Shown one piece after another: positions 54,360 through 64,000 of a stretch of 64,000 nt of DNA. This stretch comes from Simmondsia chinensis (lineage: Eukaryota > Streptophyta > Magnoliopsida > Caryophyllales > Simmondsiaceae), in the NCBI GenBank assembly GCA_018398585.1, contig JAGTTD010000001.1, positions 22,027,750 through 22,091,749 on the forward strand, read 5' to 3'. Below the pieces are notes generated by a model. It was given only the letters and a program-made list of their open reading frames with translations. It ran no database searches and was not told the DNA's origin. The position numbers were made by a program, and so were the translations under genes. The first letter of the stretch is position 1, and every line of letters begins with the position of its first letter.

Positions 54360-55680
54360 TGATATTTCACTTGATTGAGTCATGTGTAGTTGAGAGTCCA
54401 GCAGGCTTCTGGTGTGTGAACTCAGATTCAACTAACCATGTCCGTAATATGCTACAAGGACTCAAGCTCACCAAGAAGTGGAATGATGGAAAGGTGTACC
54501 TGACATTTGGAGATGGTACAAGAGTTGCGGTCTTACGAGTATGAGATTTTAGCTTAGTGTTTAGTGGTAGAGTTTTGATTTTAAAAGACTGTCTATTTGT
54601 ACCTACATTACGCATGGATTTGATTTCTGTGTCATATTTAGTTAATAATGGATATTCAGTTATTTTGGTTATGAAATTGTCATTAGTCGAAATAAATTGT
54701 TTATTTGTAAAGGTGCTTGTGTAGATGGTTTGTTTTTGTTATTTCCTGATTAGAACTCAGTTGATTGTTCATATGAATCTAACACAAGCTCATTTGTTCA
54801 ATCTCGTTAAAAAAATAATGCTCTGAAAAGGACAATGCCTTCACTTGCCACCAATGTCTAGGTCACATTAATTTGAATAAGATCCAAAGACTGGTAAAAG
54901 ACGGATTGATAGAACCTTTGGACTTGAAGTCCTTGCCAGTTTGTGAATCCTGCAGAGAGGATAAAATGACCAAGTCTATCCTTAAAAGTAAAGGCAATAG
55001 GGTTGGTGACTTGCATGAACTAGTCCACACAGATGTGTGTGGACCAATGATTTCTCAAGCAAGAGGTGGGTACGAGTACTTCATCACTTTCCCGGATGTT
55101 TACTCTAGGTATGGGTAGGTATACCTAATGAGATATAAGTCTGACTCTTTTGTAAAGTTGCAAGAGTTCAAGGCTGAAGTTGAAAACAATAAGATCAACA
55201 TATCAAGACTCTTCGATTAGATCGAGGTGGTGAATACGTTACAGGAGCGTTTCTAGATTTCCTAACTGCAAATGGTTTAAGATCTCAACTTTCTACTCAA
55301 GGTACTCAACAGCAAAATGATGTTGCATAAAGAAGGAATAGGACATGGTGGGAGATGGCAAGGTCTATGATGAATCATGCTACTTTACCAATCTCCTTTT
55401 AGGGTTATGCCTTGGAAACAGCAGCAAATCTCCTTAACTTAGTTCCATCAAAGTCATGGACTGAGCGAAAGCCTAGTTTGGGATACCTTGGGGTTGTCCA
55501 GCACATGTATTGAAAAAGAATCCTGACAAGTTGGAATTGAGGATGGAGGTGTGCATGTTTGTAGGTCATCCTAGAGGAACAAGAGTCGGGGTTTTCTACA
55601 GTCCTTTTGAAAAAAAGGTGTTTGTAAGTCCTTTTAAAAGAAGAGTGGTGTTAGAGGAATTGAGAGATATTGACACTATT
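54356..55680 (+). pseudogene. Protease and integrase of C3
   Basis: Protease: GFWCVNSDSTNHVRN (54420-54460), catalytic DSG replaced by NSDS. Integrase: pre-integrase HxxLGHINLNKIQRLVKDGL, zinc Cys pair CESCREDKMTKS, then GDLHELVHTDVCGPM with a catalytic Asp and YEYFITFPDVYSRYG (segment 54873-55118). The core goes on, frame-shifted, as LRLDRGGEYVTGAFLDFLTANGL and GTQQQNDVA(stop)RRNRTW, so the catalytic Glu region is damaged. C-terminal WGVxxVxxxLKKNPDKLELR-type sequence runs to about 55680. Confidence 0.82.
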
Positions 55681-55689
55681 TCTAAATAG

Positions 55690-56700
55690 ATAGAGACATC
55701 TAGAGACACCATGGATGTGTTAGATACACCTATAGACAAAATCGATAATGTTCTAGGTACACAAGAGCCTAGGCATAGTAGGAGGATTGTTAGGGCATCT
55801 GATAAATTCATGGCCGGAGCCTTGATGGTTGACCGTGATATTGAGTCTGATCCTCTTAACTACACTGAGGCGTTTAAAAACAAACATGTTGATCAGTGGG
55901 TCTTGGCAATGAAATCTAAGATAGAATCCAATTATTCTCATTAGGCCTGAGAACTTATAGAGGCATCAAAAGGCATTAAGCCTATTGAATGTAAATGGGT
56001 CTACAAGAGAAAAAGAGGAGTGGACGGGAAGGTAGAGACCTTTAAGGCAAGATTGATTGCTAAGGGCTTTACCAAAAGGAAGGCATTGATTATGATGACA
56101 CCTTCTCACTAGTGGCCATGTTAAAGTCCATTAGGTTACTCTTATCCATTGTAGCTCATTATGACTATGAGATTTGGCAAATGGATGACAAAAAGGATTT
56201 TTTGAATGGTCTATTTGATGAAGGCATCTATATGGTGCACCCAGATTGTTTAATTGGCAAAAATCAAGAGCACATGGTATTCAAACTGAAGAAATCCATT
56301 TATGGGCTAATAAAGCATCGCGCTCATGGAATACTAGATTTAATGAAACGATCAAGTCTTATGGTTATGGGCGATTAGTTAATGAACCATGTGTGTACAA
56401 ACGAAATCATGAGAACATAGTGACTTTCTTAATATTATCTGTGGATGTCATACTACTCATTCGGAATGATGTAGGAGCGTTATCAGTTGTAAAGATTGGT
56501 TGTCAACTCAATTCGATATAAAGGACCTAGGACAGGCCAGCTACATTCTTGGGATCAAGATTTTGTGAGACCCGTAAGAGTAGGATGTTGGGTTTGTCTT
56601 AGGTAGCTTATATTGACAAGATGTTGCCAGGGTGTCACACGGCGGACTCTAAGAAGGTTTAATTACCTTTTAGGCATGGAATCCCTCTTTCTTAGAGCGG
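55690..56700 (+). pseudogene. Reverse transcriptase of C3
   Basis: Segments: RHSRRIVRASDKFMAGALMVDRDIESDPLNYTEAF (55711-55944), [71 protein letters not shown] (56112-56378) with a catalytic-Asp region, KKSIYGL, and 56246-56521 with RSWNTRFNETIKSYGYG and ILSVDVILLIRND. The usual YVDD active site reads SVDV, so the polymerase would be dead. Frameshifts near 56070 and 56310. Confidence 0.85.
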
Positions 56701-56752
56701 TGTCCTAAGACACCTCAAGAGAAAGAGCAAATGAGGAGCATAGCCATATGCT

Positions 56753-57436
56753 TTGGCCATGAGAAGTCGCATGTGTGCTATATTGTGCACAAGACCAGAT
56801 ATCTTCTATGTTGTTGGTATGGGGAGTACATATCAATCTAACCCAGGTCCGTTGCACTGGGCGGTAGTGAAGCATATTCTCAACTACTTGAGAAGGATTA
56901 GAGATAATTTGCTAATCTTTCATAGTGATGAGCTGGTTCCAGTGGGCTATACTGGTTCATACTTTCAGTCAGATAGGGATACTAGCCGTTTGACGTCTAG
57001 ATATGTTTTACCTTAGAAGTGGAGTCATCAGTCAAAGCACGGTCAGGCGGTCTTGCATTGCTGATTCAACCATGGAGGCCGAATATGTTGCAACTTCAAA
57101 ATCTGCAAAGGAGGCTTGTTTACTTTGAAAGTTCCTAAAGGGTCTTGAGGTTGTTAGAGATGGTCTCACACTTGTTACGATCTTTTGTGACAACTCTAGG
57201 GCGGTGGCTAACTCTAAAGAACCAAGAAAACATAAGACTTCCAAGCACATTGAAAGGAAGTACAACCTCATAAGAAATTTTGTGGAGAAGGGTGAGATAG
57301 CAATATTAAAGATTGATAGGAGAAATAACCATGCAGATCCTTTCACAAAGACTTTAACTCAGAAGACTTTTGAGTCACACTTAAAAGGGATGGGGATAAG
57401 TGGGATGGTTAATTGGATTTAGGACAAATGGGAGAT
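56753..57436 (+). pseudogene. RNase H of C3 and polypurine tract
   Basis: 56753-57016: CTRPDIFYVVGMGSTYQSNPGPLHWAVVKHILNYLR and ELVPVGYTGSYFQSDRDTSR. Then frame-broken STMEAEYVATSKSAKEACL-like wording near 57060-57120. 57204-57422: PRKHKTSKHIERKYNLIRNFVEKGEIAILKI with the conserved HIE, and HADPFTKTL. ACAAATGGGAGAT (57424-57436) is the polypurine tract. Confidence 0.87.
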
Positions 57437-58833
57437 TATTAAGAACAGTTCCTTGAAAATCCAATTGTATCTGGTAAATATTATTTTTTATTAAAGAGTA
57501 AAATTTCATTATTTTCATTTTCATTATAATTGTATCTGTGAGTTCATTAAGCACGTGATTTTGTTTTAAGTAACATCTATGAGGTGGATGTAGTCCTTAA
57601 ATAATATTTTAATGTTTATTCTAAATGGGCAATGAGATTATGCCACAAACAGACTAAAAAAAATGGAATAAATGTTATTTAAAAATTCGTAGTTAGTGAC
57701 AAGTTTCGACTACTTGTCTTCTAAGACTATAATATGACACATTAGATGACCTATCTTGGACATATGAACGTGAACCCAAAGTGTTGTATTTGGTGTTTGC
57801 TATAAGATTGATACATTAAATTCGAACAAGTGAGTTACTTCTATCTAAACTACTGTCGGAAATGAGTGGTTCATAATCTATTGTTTAAACGATGACTCTA
57901 AATCCTGAACATATTCTGGACATGTGCTTGATGTGTTAGTTATTTTAGTGTACTGAAAGTTAGGTCTCTTAATGTGACCGAAGTCTTATGTGCATTGGGT
58001 AACAACATGAAGTTTGGTAGGGATCAAGATTTCATTATGGAATCTATAAACTCTTATGAGATACAGATGTCCTCTTAGTTGATTCGCAAGTGTTTGAATG
58101 AATTCGGAAACTTTTGCAAAGGCATTCCAAGTTTTTGACATTTGGAATTTATACTATGAATTTGTTCATGTATAAATGAATTATTTAGAGAAGGGCAAGT
58201 TGAGAACTAATGGAAAAGCTGTGAGAAAAAATAAGGGTAGTAGTTATAATTATTTTTATCATGGATATCTAATAGAGGGGTTGTTGTTATTAAAATAGTC
58301 TATTAAGGAATTATCAAATAAATAAGTTTAATTCTAGAATGCATTTAGTGGAACTGAGTTCTGCTAAATAGTAATCAAATATCATCATGAGATAATAATT
58401 AGTTTTGACTCATTTGGAGCTAGGGTTAAATTGTCTCCTAAAGTCCCTATGCAAGCCTCTAATTTTATACCATCAGAAAATGTTCAAAGAATTCATGTAT
58501 TGAATTATTTATTCATGTGATTTTATTTATGAGATGAGTAAATTTGATTATGCTGAGCAATATTCATTAGATGAATAAAATAAAATAGAATAATTTTTCG
58601 TTAAAATGAAATTCATGAGATGAATATATACATGTTGGAAACATACTAAAAGGGAAAACAGCGAAATACAGTGGCGATCCACACTCATCACTGTCTGGCA
58701 AATCACTGTGCGACATGTGTCGTGCCATGACAGGGGGAAGCACGATCAACCACCACATGGACGGGCTAATTAGTGCGCGACATGGGCCCGTCCTACAAGA
58801 CGATTCACTCCATGTGCCGTGGGCCAATCTCTT
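57437..58833 (+). repeat. 3' LTR of C3, cut by Tat T3
   Basis: Starts TATTAAGAACAG (TG mutated to TA) and aligns with the first ~1300 bp of the 5' LTR up to the G+C-rich block. It stops at 58833, before the USE and TATA boxes, where the Tat LTR begins. Confidence 0.87.
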
Positions 58834-60162
58834 TGCACCCTAATTTTGAAAGGGCAAGGACGACGCCATTTTGAGCAAAAGTGCCACATGCTTAACCTGT
58901 GTGGCCTCCCTTGAGGAGAATCAAGCCTTTAGGTGCCGAAGTAAAGGCATCTCGAGCCCAGTATCCTGAGGTGGTTGAAGGATAAAAGGAGCTCGAGTTC
59001 AAGAGACTGCCAAGAAGGCTGCAAGAAAGGTGGTTTCTAGGCCTAAGGGGGTTACTTGGAACGCAATCTCAGATGCTTGAACACTAAGCTTCATTCAAGA
59101 GGACTTTGGGTTTCTTGAAGGGACTTCTGCTATGATTACAGATGTGGGCACTAAGGATTTTCCTCCAATACTGAATTCAGGACACGTTCATTGAAGATCA
59201 AGGCACGGAAGGAAGGAGCTTAGTGGCCAGACATGGGTGAAGTTGCCACAAAAATAGGAATAGCCATTATTTTTTTATTTTCTATACATAAAGGATTCTA
59301 CGTCATTCCAAAGTAGTACACGCACTCAATACAAAATTTTTTCAAGTTTTCTTTATAGCACACTTTTGGTTTTTTCCAAGGGAGTACTGTAACATAGCCT
59401 AGTGTAGATTAACGTAGAACTTGTTGTACTTGCTTCACTGGTAATACAATTTCTCGGGCTTTAGGTATAACTTTCCAGTTTTAATTTGTTCCCAAATTTT
59501 GGCAAGTTGAGAATTAGGGCTTTAGTTTAAGGCTTTGACGGTCAAGGCTTGACCTTGATTGCGTTAGTTTTAAAACTACTATCACTGCGTAATAAGTCTG
59601 GTGAAGCTAGGTTCACGCCATTATTTAGGGCTTTGATGGCCAAGGCTTGACCTTGATTGCGTTGGTCCTAACTCAGTGACCTGAATACAGTTTCTCCACC
59701 TTAATCTTGTCAGACCTTAACTCATTCAAGTTATTATAAGACAAGTATTGCCAGGCTTTAAAACCTGATTGACTCAGGCCCTTGGGTTTGTGTCCACCTC
59801 CGTTCCTAAATTTAGGTGTACGAGGAAAGGTGTATGTGGGCCCTACTCAATCAATGTAATTGCCACTCGAGTCAGGTCCACATCCTTTTATTTTCGGTTA
59901 ACATATATAAAAAAATCCACAAAATTTTTTAACAAAAGTCTTCTTAATTAACGCATCAGCAGAACTCGCAGTATAATCGAAGTCAAATACACCAACATAT
60001 CACAACCTTTTCTTCGAAGACAGTGAGTGGTTGAGACCAAAGACGTGTGGTTCATAATTAGGCTCACTCCCTAGTCGTGATGAGTCCCTTTTGTACGTTT
60101 GTTTTGTTTATCATTTTTTAGGGACTACATCACACTTAACAGCAAGCAAAATAAAGCAAACA
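58834..60162 (+). repeat. 5' LTR of T3
   Basis: About 1329 bp, TGCACCCTAATTTTGA...AAGCAAACA; the sister LTRs start TGTTACACCCTAATTT, so a few bases seem lost after TG. Contains a ~99-bp direct duplication (59528-59572 and 59627-59669) built on GGTCAAGGCTTGACCTTGAT. At 59600-59625 it shows the unoccupied form of the site where C1 sits in the other copy. Confidence 0.82.
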
Positions 60163-60168
60163 AGCCTT

Positions 60169-60184
60169 TGGTGACCACAATGGG
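60169..60184 (+). other. Putative primer-binding site of T3
   Basis: TGGTGACCACAATGGG, six bases after the LTR end. It resembles the TGGCGACTCCACTGGG-type site I recall for Tat/Ogre elements (tRNA-Arg); the match is partial. Confidence 0.45.
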
Positions 60185-60268
60185 AGGCTTGAAACAAAAC
60201 TTCTTCGTCCTTAGCCCATCGTGGACAACCAGAATGTAGTTTTAGACTATTCACCGATTATTAGAACC

Positions 60269-62720
60269 ATGAGGTCCAGTGCTCTCGAGCAGGAGGAACC
60301 AGAGGGCTTAGCCCTAATTGGATCCCCACTTGAGCATCCTCTTAAACAAATCCCTATAACATGAAGGGATGAACCGAGTAATAGCCACAACGGTGAGAGC
60401 GGTGGTGATGATGACATCTCGGAGGATGAGCGAATGGATATAGATGGCTTTTCTCGTAAGAGTTTCATGGCCATGCTTAAACTCCATTTAGAAATTGTTG
60501 ACCAAATAATTCAACAATCACTGAGAGAGTCCCTCGGGACACAACGTGCTAAAGCATAACACAATCTAGCGTGATAAGACTTGTCGCCATGAGAGCCTTA
60601 ATAAACAACGTTGGAATGTCGATGTAAGACAGGCTTCACAAGGAAACTAACAGAGTCTTAGTTGAAATGAACTCAACTTTGTCTTCTACGGTTACCGTTA
60701 TTGCGAAGGACGTGCCAAGACAGATAGTAGTTGAAGTTGAGCCTATATTGGTGAGACAAAATGAGGCCTATAATGGCTTGGTTTAAGCCGTTAGATTTGA
60801 TACCATGCAACTTAGTCTTGCACCTCCTCTGTCAGTGCCAACTGGATATCCTCAGGAGGCTCCCTCGAGCTTGCAATTACCAGTGCCGCAGGTTGACCAT
60901 AATGTCCCTAAGAGAACATAAAACCCAGTTTGGCTAACCCGAGTCACACATTTCGAACCTAGCCGTAAGAACAATGTGCCTCTAGGGATTTCTGGCCCTT
61001 CGAGATCAGAGTTTTTCTCTAGCCTCGAGGGATTCCAACACCAATGTGCCAGGGTTACCTGTCCCTGAGACAAGGGCCATAAAACCGTTCATACCCTCCT
61101 CAGGTAGTAGAGGCAATCTCAAGGCTCACTCAAGGCCTTGAAATAGGAATGAAATGACAGGTACCCAATCCCATGAACTAGCCTCTCCTTCCTAGACCTC
61201 TCCGTACTTATTACACTAAGGGTTAAGTTAACCACCCACTTCTTCAAGACCATGACTTAGGGACTGATCAAACAAGGGTAAACCAATAACCTGCTAATAT
61301 AGGTGTGTTCCTAGGCTTGTCGTATAACCTAGGTCCTGCTGGAACATACTTCGTGGCCAACCAAGCACATGGCCATATTAATCATGGGGGGTTACCTGGG
61401 TTTGGGGAAGAACATCCATTCCCAGACCCAATTGTGACAAGTTCTCAGTGGGCCTTAGAAGGGTCAATAGACCCTTGTATAGTAAAACTTACCCTGACTA
61501 TATAGACAGGGACTACCCTTGTCCTCGAGGATATAAAATCCCTGAGTTTACCCTCTTTTCAGGGGAAGGGACTGTGTCTGCCCTCGAGCACTTGGAAAAG
61601 TTTAATTACCATTGTAGAGAAGCGGTTGACAAATGGTATCTCAAGCTCAGGTTGTTCCTAAACGCCTTAACTGGGACCACTTTTAAGTTGTGCATTAGCT
61701 TGCCACTTAATTCCATCTAATGCTGGAATGACATGGCAAGGAAATTTTAGGCCCAGTTTTCGAGAATGTAATTAGGAACTTCCATGTATGACTTGGCTTG
61801 AAGAAGACAAAAGCCTGGTGAATCTGTGGAAGAATACATTAACCGGTTTAAGAGAGCCAGGTTAAAGTGCACAACATCTCTTCTTAAAGTCTATGCCAAG
61901 CTAGTCTTAAATGGCCTAGATATTGAATTTAGGAAGAAATATGAAGGCTCTAACTTCACGATGCTCTTGCAGCTGGCATAGTGCACTGCTAGATACGAGG
62001 ATGTCATAAAAGAAGAAAGCCTAAAGAAAAAAAAGCATGTATGGGACTTACGTACACGATCTAATCGAAGAGGATGAAGATCCTCCTTATCAGATTGACG
62101 TTGCCGAGTATGTCAAGAGCCCTCCTATGGTTTGCAATCCTTTGGTTAAGAAGGATGTCAAAGCCAAAAAGTCTTATTAATCCCAAGACTTGAGAAAGCA
62201 CTCATTTCATCTCTTAAGAGCTAATGTAATATTTGATTGGTTTGAGGCAAATAAAAAGCTCAAGATCAAGGGAAAATATAGAAAACTTGATCCCAATTCT
62301 AATAAGGGGAAAGTATATTGTAAATGGAACGATTCTTTGACCCATTCAACAAAGAGCTGCATCATCTTCAGGAATGTGGTTGAGGATGCCATTGAAGTAA
62401 GGGAATTAATTTTCCCAGGAGAACAACAGAGAAAATGGTCCTCAGCAACATTCAGAAGGCAAGAGTGGCAAACCATATGTTTGAGCAGTTGGTCACTGGA
62501 GGGATATTAAGCTTCCCTAGACTTATTGGATGATGGAATATGCCATTGGCATATCGCTAAACTCCATCCGACAACTAGTGTGTCGTTTTTAGAAACTTGC
62601 TGATCAAGCTCCGCAATACCTCCACCATTACGCTAACAGTGGCTGAGGAGTTGGCCATGGAGATCAATGGCAGTCAAGGGCCCCCTCATTGCCTCACAAG
62701 CCAGGAGAAAATATCTCGGG
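60269..62720 (+). pseudogene. gag: gag of T3
   Basis: ATG at 60269 opens MRSSALEQEEPEGLALIGSP, an acidic N-terminus, with a stop after 27 codons and others later. Readable pieces: RMDIDGFSRKSFMAMLKLHLEIVDQIIQ (60430-60520), LGPAGTYFVANQAHGHINHGG (61330-61390), 61448-61720 with NRPLYSKTYPDYIDRDYPCPRGYKIPEFTLF, then the capsid core, knuckle-like VYCKWNDSLTHSTKSC (62318-62365) followed by ELIFPGE, and a degraded second knuckle GICHWHIAKLHPTT (62540-62580). Aligns with minus-strand gag 7350-5542 and preserves the zinc Cys that T2 lost. Confidence 0.8.
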
Positions 62721-62984
62721 GTCTAGAAAGGATGTCTGATATGCCTTATATTTACATATTTTATTCGTCATTCCCGCGACATAGTCGACTTTTACATGTG
62801 TGTTTTGTTGTAATCCAGGTACATTTGGGTATGGAGTGCAGCGGAGCAAACAAAGGTTGAAAAGCAGCAGAATCAAGCATAATCGAGACATATTTGAAAG
62901 GTACTTTGAGAAACCCAACCACATGTGCAAAAGAATAACCAATTGGGTTATAATTCGGTAACATAAATAGGTCTTGTAGATAGT
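62721..62984. other. Unassigned sequence
   Basis: Follows the point where Tat gag homology fades. No convincing coding frame, repeat or RNA on either strand; overlapping ORFs on both strands look like chance. Confidence 0.3.
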
Positions 62985-63062
62985 TAATATATACATATAT
63001 ATTTCATAATATTATATATCATATTATATTATATATTATACTATATTATATTATATTATATA
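62985..63062. repeat. TA-rich microsatellite
   Basis: Imperfect run of TATAT, ATATTATAT and ATTATATT units, nearly free of G and C. Confidence 0.85.
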
Positions 63063-63660
63063 TGTAAATTTATAGAAGGGAGACAAGGAGGGATGGAAAC
63101 ACCACACATACGATGCGAGACGAGGCTTTTAAATATTGAAAACGTAATTGTTTTAGGGATCTTTTGCCATGCCTCTCTTCCTCCTCTCCTTCCCGAAGCC
63201 GCACTGAGATCCAAAAGGTTCTTAAACATCGAAGGGTGGGCAATCGGAGTGCTGTAAGGATCAAAGCAAGGATCAATGTCAACGTCAATTGGGGGAATGT
63301 TCAATTCCTAGTTTTCTTTCCATTATTTCTTTCTTTTGAATTTAATGATGTGTCGAAATCCCATGGAGGAGTAGACTTGTAGTTTAGGGATCAAAGGCAG
63401 GTAGCCTCCCATATCCCGAATTTATATTATGCTTTTGACAATGGATTTATGTTATGTTATATATGCACCCCTGTGGGGAATTTATTATTGTGTTTGGTGT
63501 TTCTTTGTGAGTGCTTATAGCCATGTTGAGATCTCAAAATTATTAGCATTAGTTTATGAGCTTGTAGCCTAGATTATAACATAACTAGTTTTTCACGTGT
63601 GGTTAGGGTTGAGGTTGTACCCAACCCTAAACACAATTTTTATACAAATTAATATATAAT
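63063..63660. other. Unassigned sequence with one inverted repeat
   Basis: No recognised gene; the ORFs on both strands at 63056-63382 overlap each other and have no family wording. At about 63602-63631, TTAGGGTTG is followed ten bases later by CAACCCTAA, a 9-bp inverted repeat whose arms match the plant telobox core. Confidence 0.4.
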
Positions 63661-63930
63661 TAAGACTGACAAAGGAATTTATTAGTGTTATTGAGATAAT
63701 CCATTCTACACCTAGGGTGATATGATGGATTATTCTTGTATACTAGTTCATTACCTCAAACCAAACTTAAGTATTAATTCAGGTTTAATATAGAACTAAG
63801 AGTAAGTAAGGAATTAAATAGTACTAATGAGATAACCTATACTACATGTAGGGTAATATGATAGACTATGCCTTTAGACTAGTTCAGTACCCTAAGCCCT
63901 AGTTTAAATATTAATCCATCTTAGTGCTTA
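63661..63930. repeat. 136-bp tandem duplication
   Basis: Two diverged copies, starting near 63661 and 63797. Shared words: GAGATAA(T/C)C at 63693 and 63829, CTACA..TAGGGT.ATATGAT..A, ACTAGTTCA.TACC, AAGTATTAAT / AAATATTAATC. Non-coding; origin unknown. Confidence 0.7.
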
Positions 63931-63944
63931 TAGCGTTGGGGGTC

Positions 63945-64000
63945 TCCGGAAATAGTCTCCTTTCTTGCCGGAAGGTGTAAGGCTGGGTACATCACCCCCC
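63945..64000 (+). mobile_element. SINE-like sequence, cut by the window end
   Basis: GGTCTCCGGAAATAGTCTCC, then GCCGGAAGGTGTAAGGCTG and GTACATCACCCCCC resemble the middle of Au-type SINEs (GGAAACAGTCTC..., GGTAAGGCTGCGTACA). The tRNA-like start and the 3' end are not visible. Confidence 0.45.

Larger units (their letters stand above)
50583..58833 (+). mobile_element. Ty1/copia element C3
   Basis: Relative of C1 and C2 with a shorter 1913-bp LTR. 5' LTR 50583-52495, primer site, leader, gag, knuckle, protease, integrase, RT, RNase H, polypurine tract, 3' LTR from 57437, cut at 58833 by Tat T3. It is the most complete copy of this family in the window. Inserted in the Tat integrase region; left flank GCTTT, right partner not visible. 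Confidence 0.9.
58834..62720 (+). mobile_element. Ty3/gypsy Tat-type element T3 (5' part)
   Basis: 5' LTR, primer site and gag of a Tat element in plus orientation, same family as T2 and the split Tat LTR. Homology to other Tat sequence fades near 62720; pol and 3' LTR are absent from the window. It begins at or within a few bases of its own LTR start, inside the C3 LTR, so it looks like an insertion later truncated on the right. Confidence 0.8.

Noticed and set aside
60247..60474. 75-aa minus-strand ORF
   Set aside because: It is a shadow of the Tat gag N-terminus on the plus strand.
63056..63382. Overlapping ORFs on both strands after the TA microsatellite
   Set aside because: Short, mutually overlapping and without recognisable motifs; no support as a gene.

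Overview
This window looks like repeat-rich heterochromatin from a flowering plant. I recognise no host gene, tRNA, rRNA or CRISPR array. It is A+T-rich, and almost every base belongs to a plant LTR retrotransposon or to a short element inserted in one. Plant origin is inferred from the lineages present: a Tat-type gypsy element with a putative antisense ORF, an Athila-type gypsy element with a tRNA-Asp-like primer site, Reina-like gypsy chromoviruses, a Sirevirus-type copia element, and copia elements with about 2-kb LTRs primed by initiator tRNA-Met. A piece of what looks like an Au-type SINE is also present. The species cannot be read from the sequence. All coding regions carry stops, frameshifts or deletions, so they are annotated as pseudogenes. 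Lineage names rest on recalled family motifs, because no database was searched.

Left part (1-15241): a minus-strand chromovirus scrap (1-220) is followed by a truncated chromovirus, A (221-3078, +). Next is a minus-strand Tat fragment, T2 (RNase H to gag, 3078-7350), then a minus-strand Sirevirus (7352-14728) lying against a truncated Tat LTR (14729-15241).

Centre (15242-50582): a five-level nest. A minus-strand Tat LTR (15744-16318 plus 47993-48933) is split by copia element C1 (16319-47987). The C1 leader is split by a minus-strand Athila element, D (19167-42398). The D 5' LTR is split by a plus-strand chromovirus, B (27491-40849), with a perfect CATTC target duplication. The B reverse transcriptase is split by copia element C2 (30104-37976), which is of the same family as C1. 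To the right of the split Tat LTR lie a SINE insertion, a Tat antisense ORF with its own TATA box, and the Tat integrase C-terminus.

Right part (50583-64000): a third copia, C3 (50583-58833), is a relative with a shorter LTR. Its 3' LTR is cut by a plus-strand Tat element, T3 (LTR 58834-60162, gag remnant to about 62720). The last 1.3 kb holds a TA microsatellite, a 136-bp tandem duplication and the start of a second SINE-like sequence.

The most interesting signals are non-coding and lie in the C1/C2/C3 copia family. The leader carries an array of small hairpins with GAG-type loops and compensatory base changes, plus a separate CTGC-loop hairpin that also covaries. The LTR promoter has a plant snRNA-type upstream element (USE) at a fixed 32-33 nt from the TATA box. 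The C1/C2 LTRs appear to have grown by about 231 bp through repeated primer-binding-site motifs at the U5 end.
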